Below, piece after piece: positions 62,272 to 64,000 of a stretch of DNA of 64,000 bases (the first letter of the stretch is position 1; the number at the start of each line of letters is the position of its first letter). The translations under genes were made by a program, and so were the position numbers. The DNA lies in the NCBI GenBank assembly GCA_963575745.1, contig CAUYUJ010001299.1:1-64000 (forward strand), given 5' to 3'. The notes under the pieces are model-generated. The model saw only the letters and a list, made by a program, of their open reading frames with translations, did no database searches and was not told where the DNA came from. Source of the stretch: Prorocentrum cordatum. Lineage: Eukaryota > Sar > Dinophyceae > Prorocentrales > Prorocentraceae.

Positions 62272-64000
62272 CTTAAATTAAGATCCTGCCGGCCTCTGGG
62301 TTGGGCCTTGGTGGCCCTCGAGGGGCGGCACCCCCCGGAGTGCGAGGTGGTCGCTGCGCACCACCCACGAGAGGCACGGCGGCGCATGGCGACGCACTGA
62401 GCACCGGGTCTCGCGGGCCCAGATGATCAACCCAAGGGCGGTTCTTCGGCCCCCCGCCGACCGCATGCGCCGGTGCTCTTCGATGGGAGAGAGGAAGCGG
62501 AGACGCGCTGCGCTCGCCGCCGCGGAGGCCCCCAACGCGGCGCGGCGGACGGGTTGCCCCGAGCGGGCCGGCCCCCGACCCGCGCACGAGGTGATGCCTG
62601 CGTACTACAGAGGAACGGGGTCTGCGATGCTCGACCGGAAGTCCAAGGACGGGGGCCCCATGGGGACGAGACGCGCTGGAGCATTGGTTGCGGCACAAGT
62701 GCGCGACCGCGTTGTTGCCGGACATGTCGGAGGGGGCCCTGCGCTCTGCAGACCGCCGGCGGGCCCTCGGGAGCGACATGAAGCTCAAAGACAACAGCGC
62801 GGCTCCGCGCAGCTCCGAAACCACGCCCCCCCGCGGAGGCGACGGCCCAGTTGCGCGCCCAAGGCCAGCATGACCCCGACGCGAAGTCGGGGGCGGTCCA
62901 GACCGACGCCCCTACGGCGCAGCGGCCCGGGCACCACGGATGGCTTCCCCAGCCGTCAATCGAAGATATCTCGAGCGCATTCCTCAAGGGGGAGCCGCGG
63001 CAGGGACGGGCAGCTTAGCGCGCGCGCCAGCCTCGGGGCGGCCCGCGCGGACTGGAGCCTGGCCAGCTCTTGAAGATCCAGACTGGAATATATGCGCGCA
63101 CGGGCCGCCCGACGCACCGCGCGCCTGGTTCAGCGCCTTCAGAAGTGCCGCGGTCCAAGAAATTGGCTGGAGGCAGCTGCAGCTCGACGCGGCCTTCGTC
63201 TGCCGCCATCAAGGCGATCGCCTCGCAGGCGCGCCAATCGCTCGCGCGGGCGACTGCGCGATCGCCCGCGACGGCGGCGAAGGGATGCTGAACAAGGAAG
63301 CCGGGCCGAAGGGCAAATTTCCATTCGGGCCTTGGGCGGCGGTGTCGGATCAGGCCAACGGCGATCTTTACAGCGGTCGCTGCGTCGCGGTGAACGGCGA
63401 CTGCGTGGAAGCGAGCATGCCGGAGTTCATCGATGGGCGGCTGGGGGAAGTCAGCTCCAGCCAGACGGGGAAGGAGGAGACGTCGCTCACCCCGCTCGGC
63501 AAGGCCGAACCCCAGTCGGCGGTGGGGCCCCTGCGCTGGCTGACGGGCCAGTGCCAGATTGGACAAGGCCCACGAGACGAATCGCGCCCGGAAGTTGCAG
63601 AGGGAACCCATGCGAGCCGACGCCCATGAGCTGAACAAGTGCAATAGGGCTGTCAAGGTCAGCCGCGACATTCGCCTGAGGATCGCACCCATCAGAGGAC
63701 GCATGGGGGTGGGCCGCCGGCGCCATTCCTCGCCCCACGGCAATGTCAGCGAGCCCGTCGAGGACGATGAAGCCATCGAGAAGTTCAACCGTCGCGAGTT
63801 GAGGTCGCAGACTGGCGCGGCGGAGGCCGCTGTCGATCTGGTCTGCATGGGGCGGGGCGAGCTGCCAATGTCCATCCTGGACTGGCGTTGTCGGGCGAGC
63901 CGCCGCGCGATGGCGCCCGCGTTCTGCCGAGGCGGCGGCGTGCCTCGCGGGCCACGGCATGGCCCACTACACGCGGGCACTGTCGCGCGAGGCCTTGTGC
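62272..64000 (+). pseudogene. Decayed Copia fragment, reverse transcriptase and RNase H (runs off window)
   Basis: RT motifs in changing plus frames: AQGQHDPDAKSGAVQTDAPT (about 62847-62905), EDISSAFLKGE (about 62958-62990, first RT Asp), LLKIQTGIY (about 63065-63093), PPDAPRAWFSAF (about 63109-63143). The position of the VDD box reads as a degenerate GDRLAGAPIARAGD. FPFGPWAAVSD, then GPLRWLTGQCQ, lead to the RNase H region (AHELNKCNRAVKVSRDIRLR, about 63622-63680). At least three frameshifts and a stop (about 63012). The first 29 bases (62272-62300) match 41078-41106 inverted (27 of 29). Confidence 0.7.

Overview
The window looks like nuclear DNA of a dinoflagellate; the species cannot be determined. 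Four observations support this. (1) A 16-base exact match to the core of the dinoflagellate spliced leader lies 27 bases upstream of a start codon (57181-57196, minus strand). (2) Several genes can only be read with introns that start GC or GA, end AG and are followed by G; this splice-site use is characteristic of dinoflagellates. (3) The transposable elements (an APE-type LINE, Copia elements with a methyltransferase-like module) and several hypothetical protein families resemble ones I associate with dinoflagellate genomes. (4) Simple repeats, minisatellites and satellites make up well over half of the sequence. No rRNA, tRNA, CRISPR array or prokaryotic operon was recognised.

Layout. 1-10.6 kb: a G/C-rich minisatellite family. 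One copy carries a LINE (678-7430) inserted in a TCC tract, and an uninterrupted paralogue lies just downstream (7996-8956). 10.6-15.6 kb: low-content sequence, then a satellite of about 168 bp, split by a 1.28-kb foldback element (13271-14555). 15.6-18.8 kb: minisatellites. 18.8-26.9 kb: a dead Copia element on the minus strand, split within its reverse transcriptase by a 3.4-kb insertion with a 17-bp target duplication (20302-23712). 27.8-35.45 kb: a three-cycle higher-order array (pyrimidine tract, junction, 158-bp satellite, GATGA/TGAGTG tract). 35.5-36.1 kb: a TTAGAAGAG-like minisatellite. 36.3-37.0 kb: possible exons. 38.4-39.5 kb: a 547-bp tandem duplication. 39.5-41.1 kb: degenerate coding-like DNA.

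42.8-60.7 kb is the gene-bearing part, all on the minus strand. It holds a four-exon methyltransferase-like gene (42863-48568) with a nested ORF in its last intron, a decayed transposase-like gene (48516-51263), a two-exon gene with a relict spliced leader (55303-57153), and a three-exon gene (57745-60712). These genes are interleaved with copies of a repeat of about 0.6 kb and with short arrays of GGACGCGTCC-type palindromes. 62.3-64 kb is a second decayed Copia fragment, on the plus strand, running off the window.

The genes do not form a recognisable pathway. The consistent theme is a genome shaped by retroposition (LINE, Copia, probably mRNA) and by gain of AGG-bounded introns. Gene models were worked out by hand from reading frame and splice context and should be treated as models.
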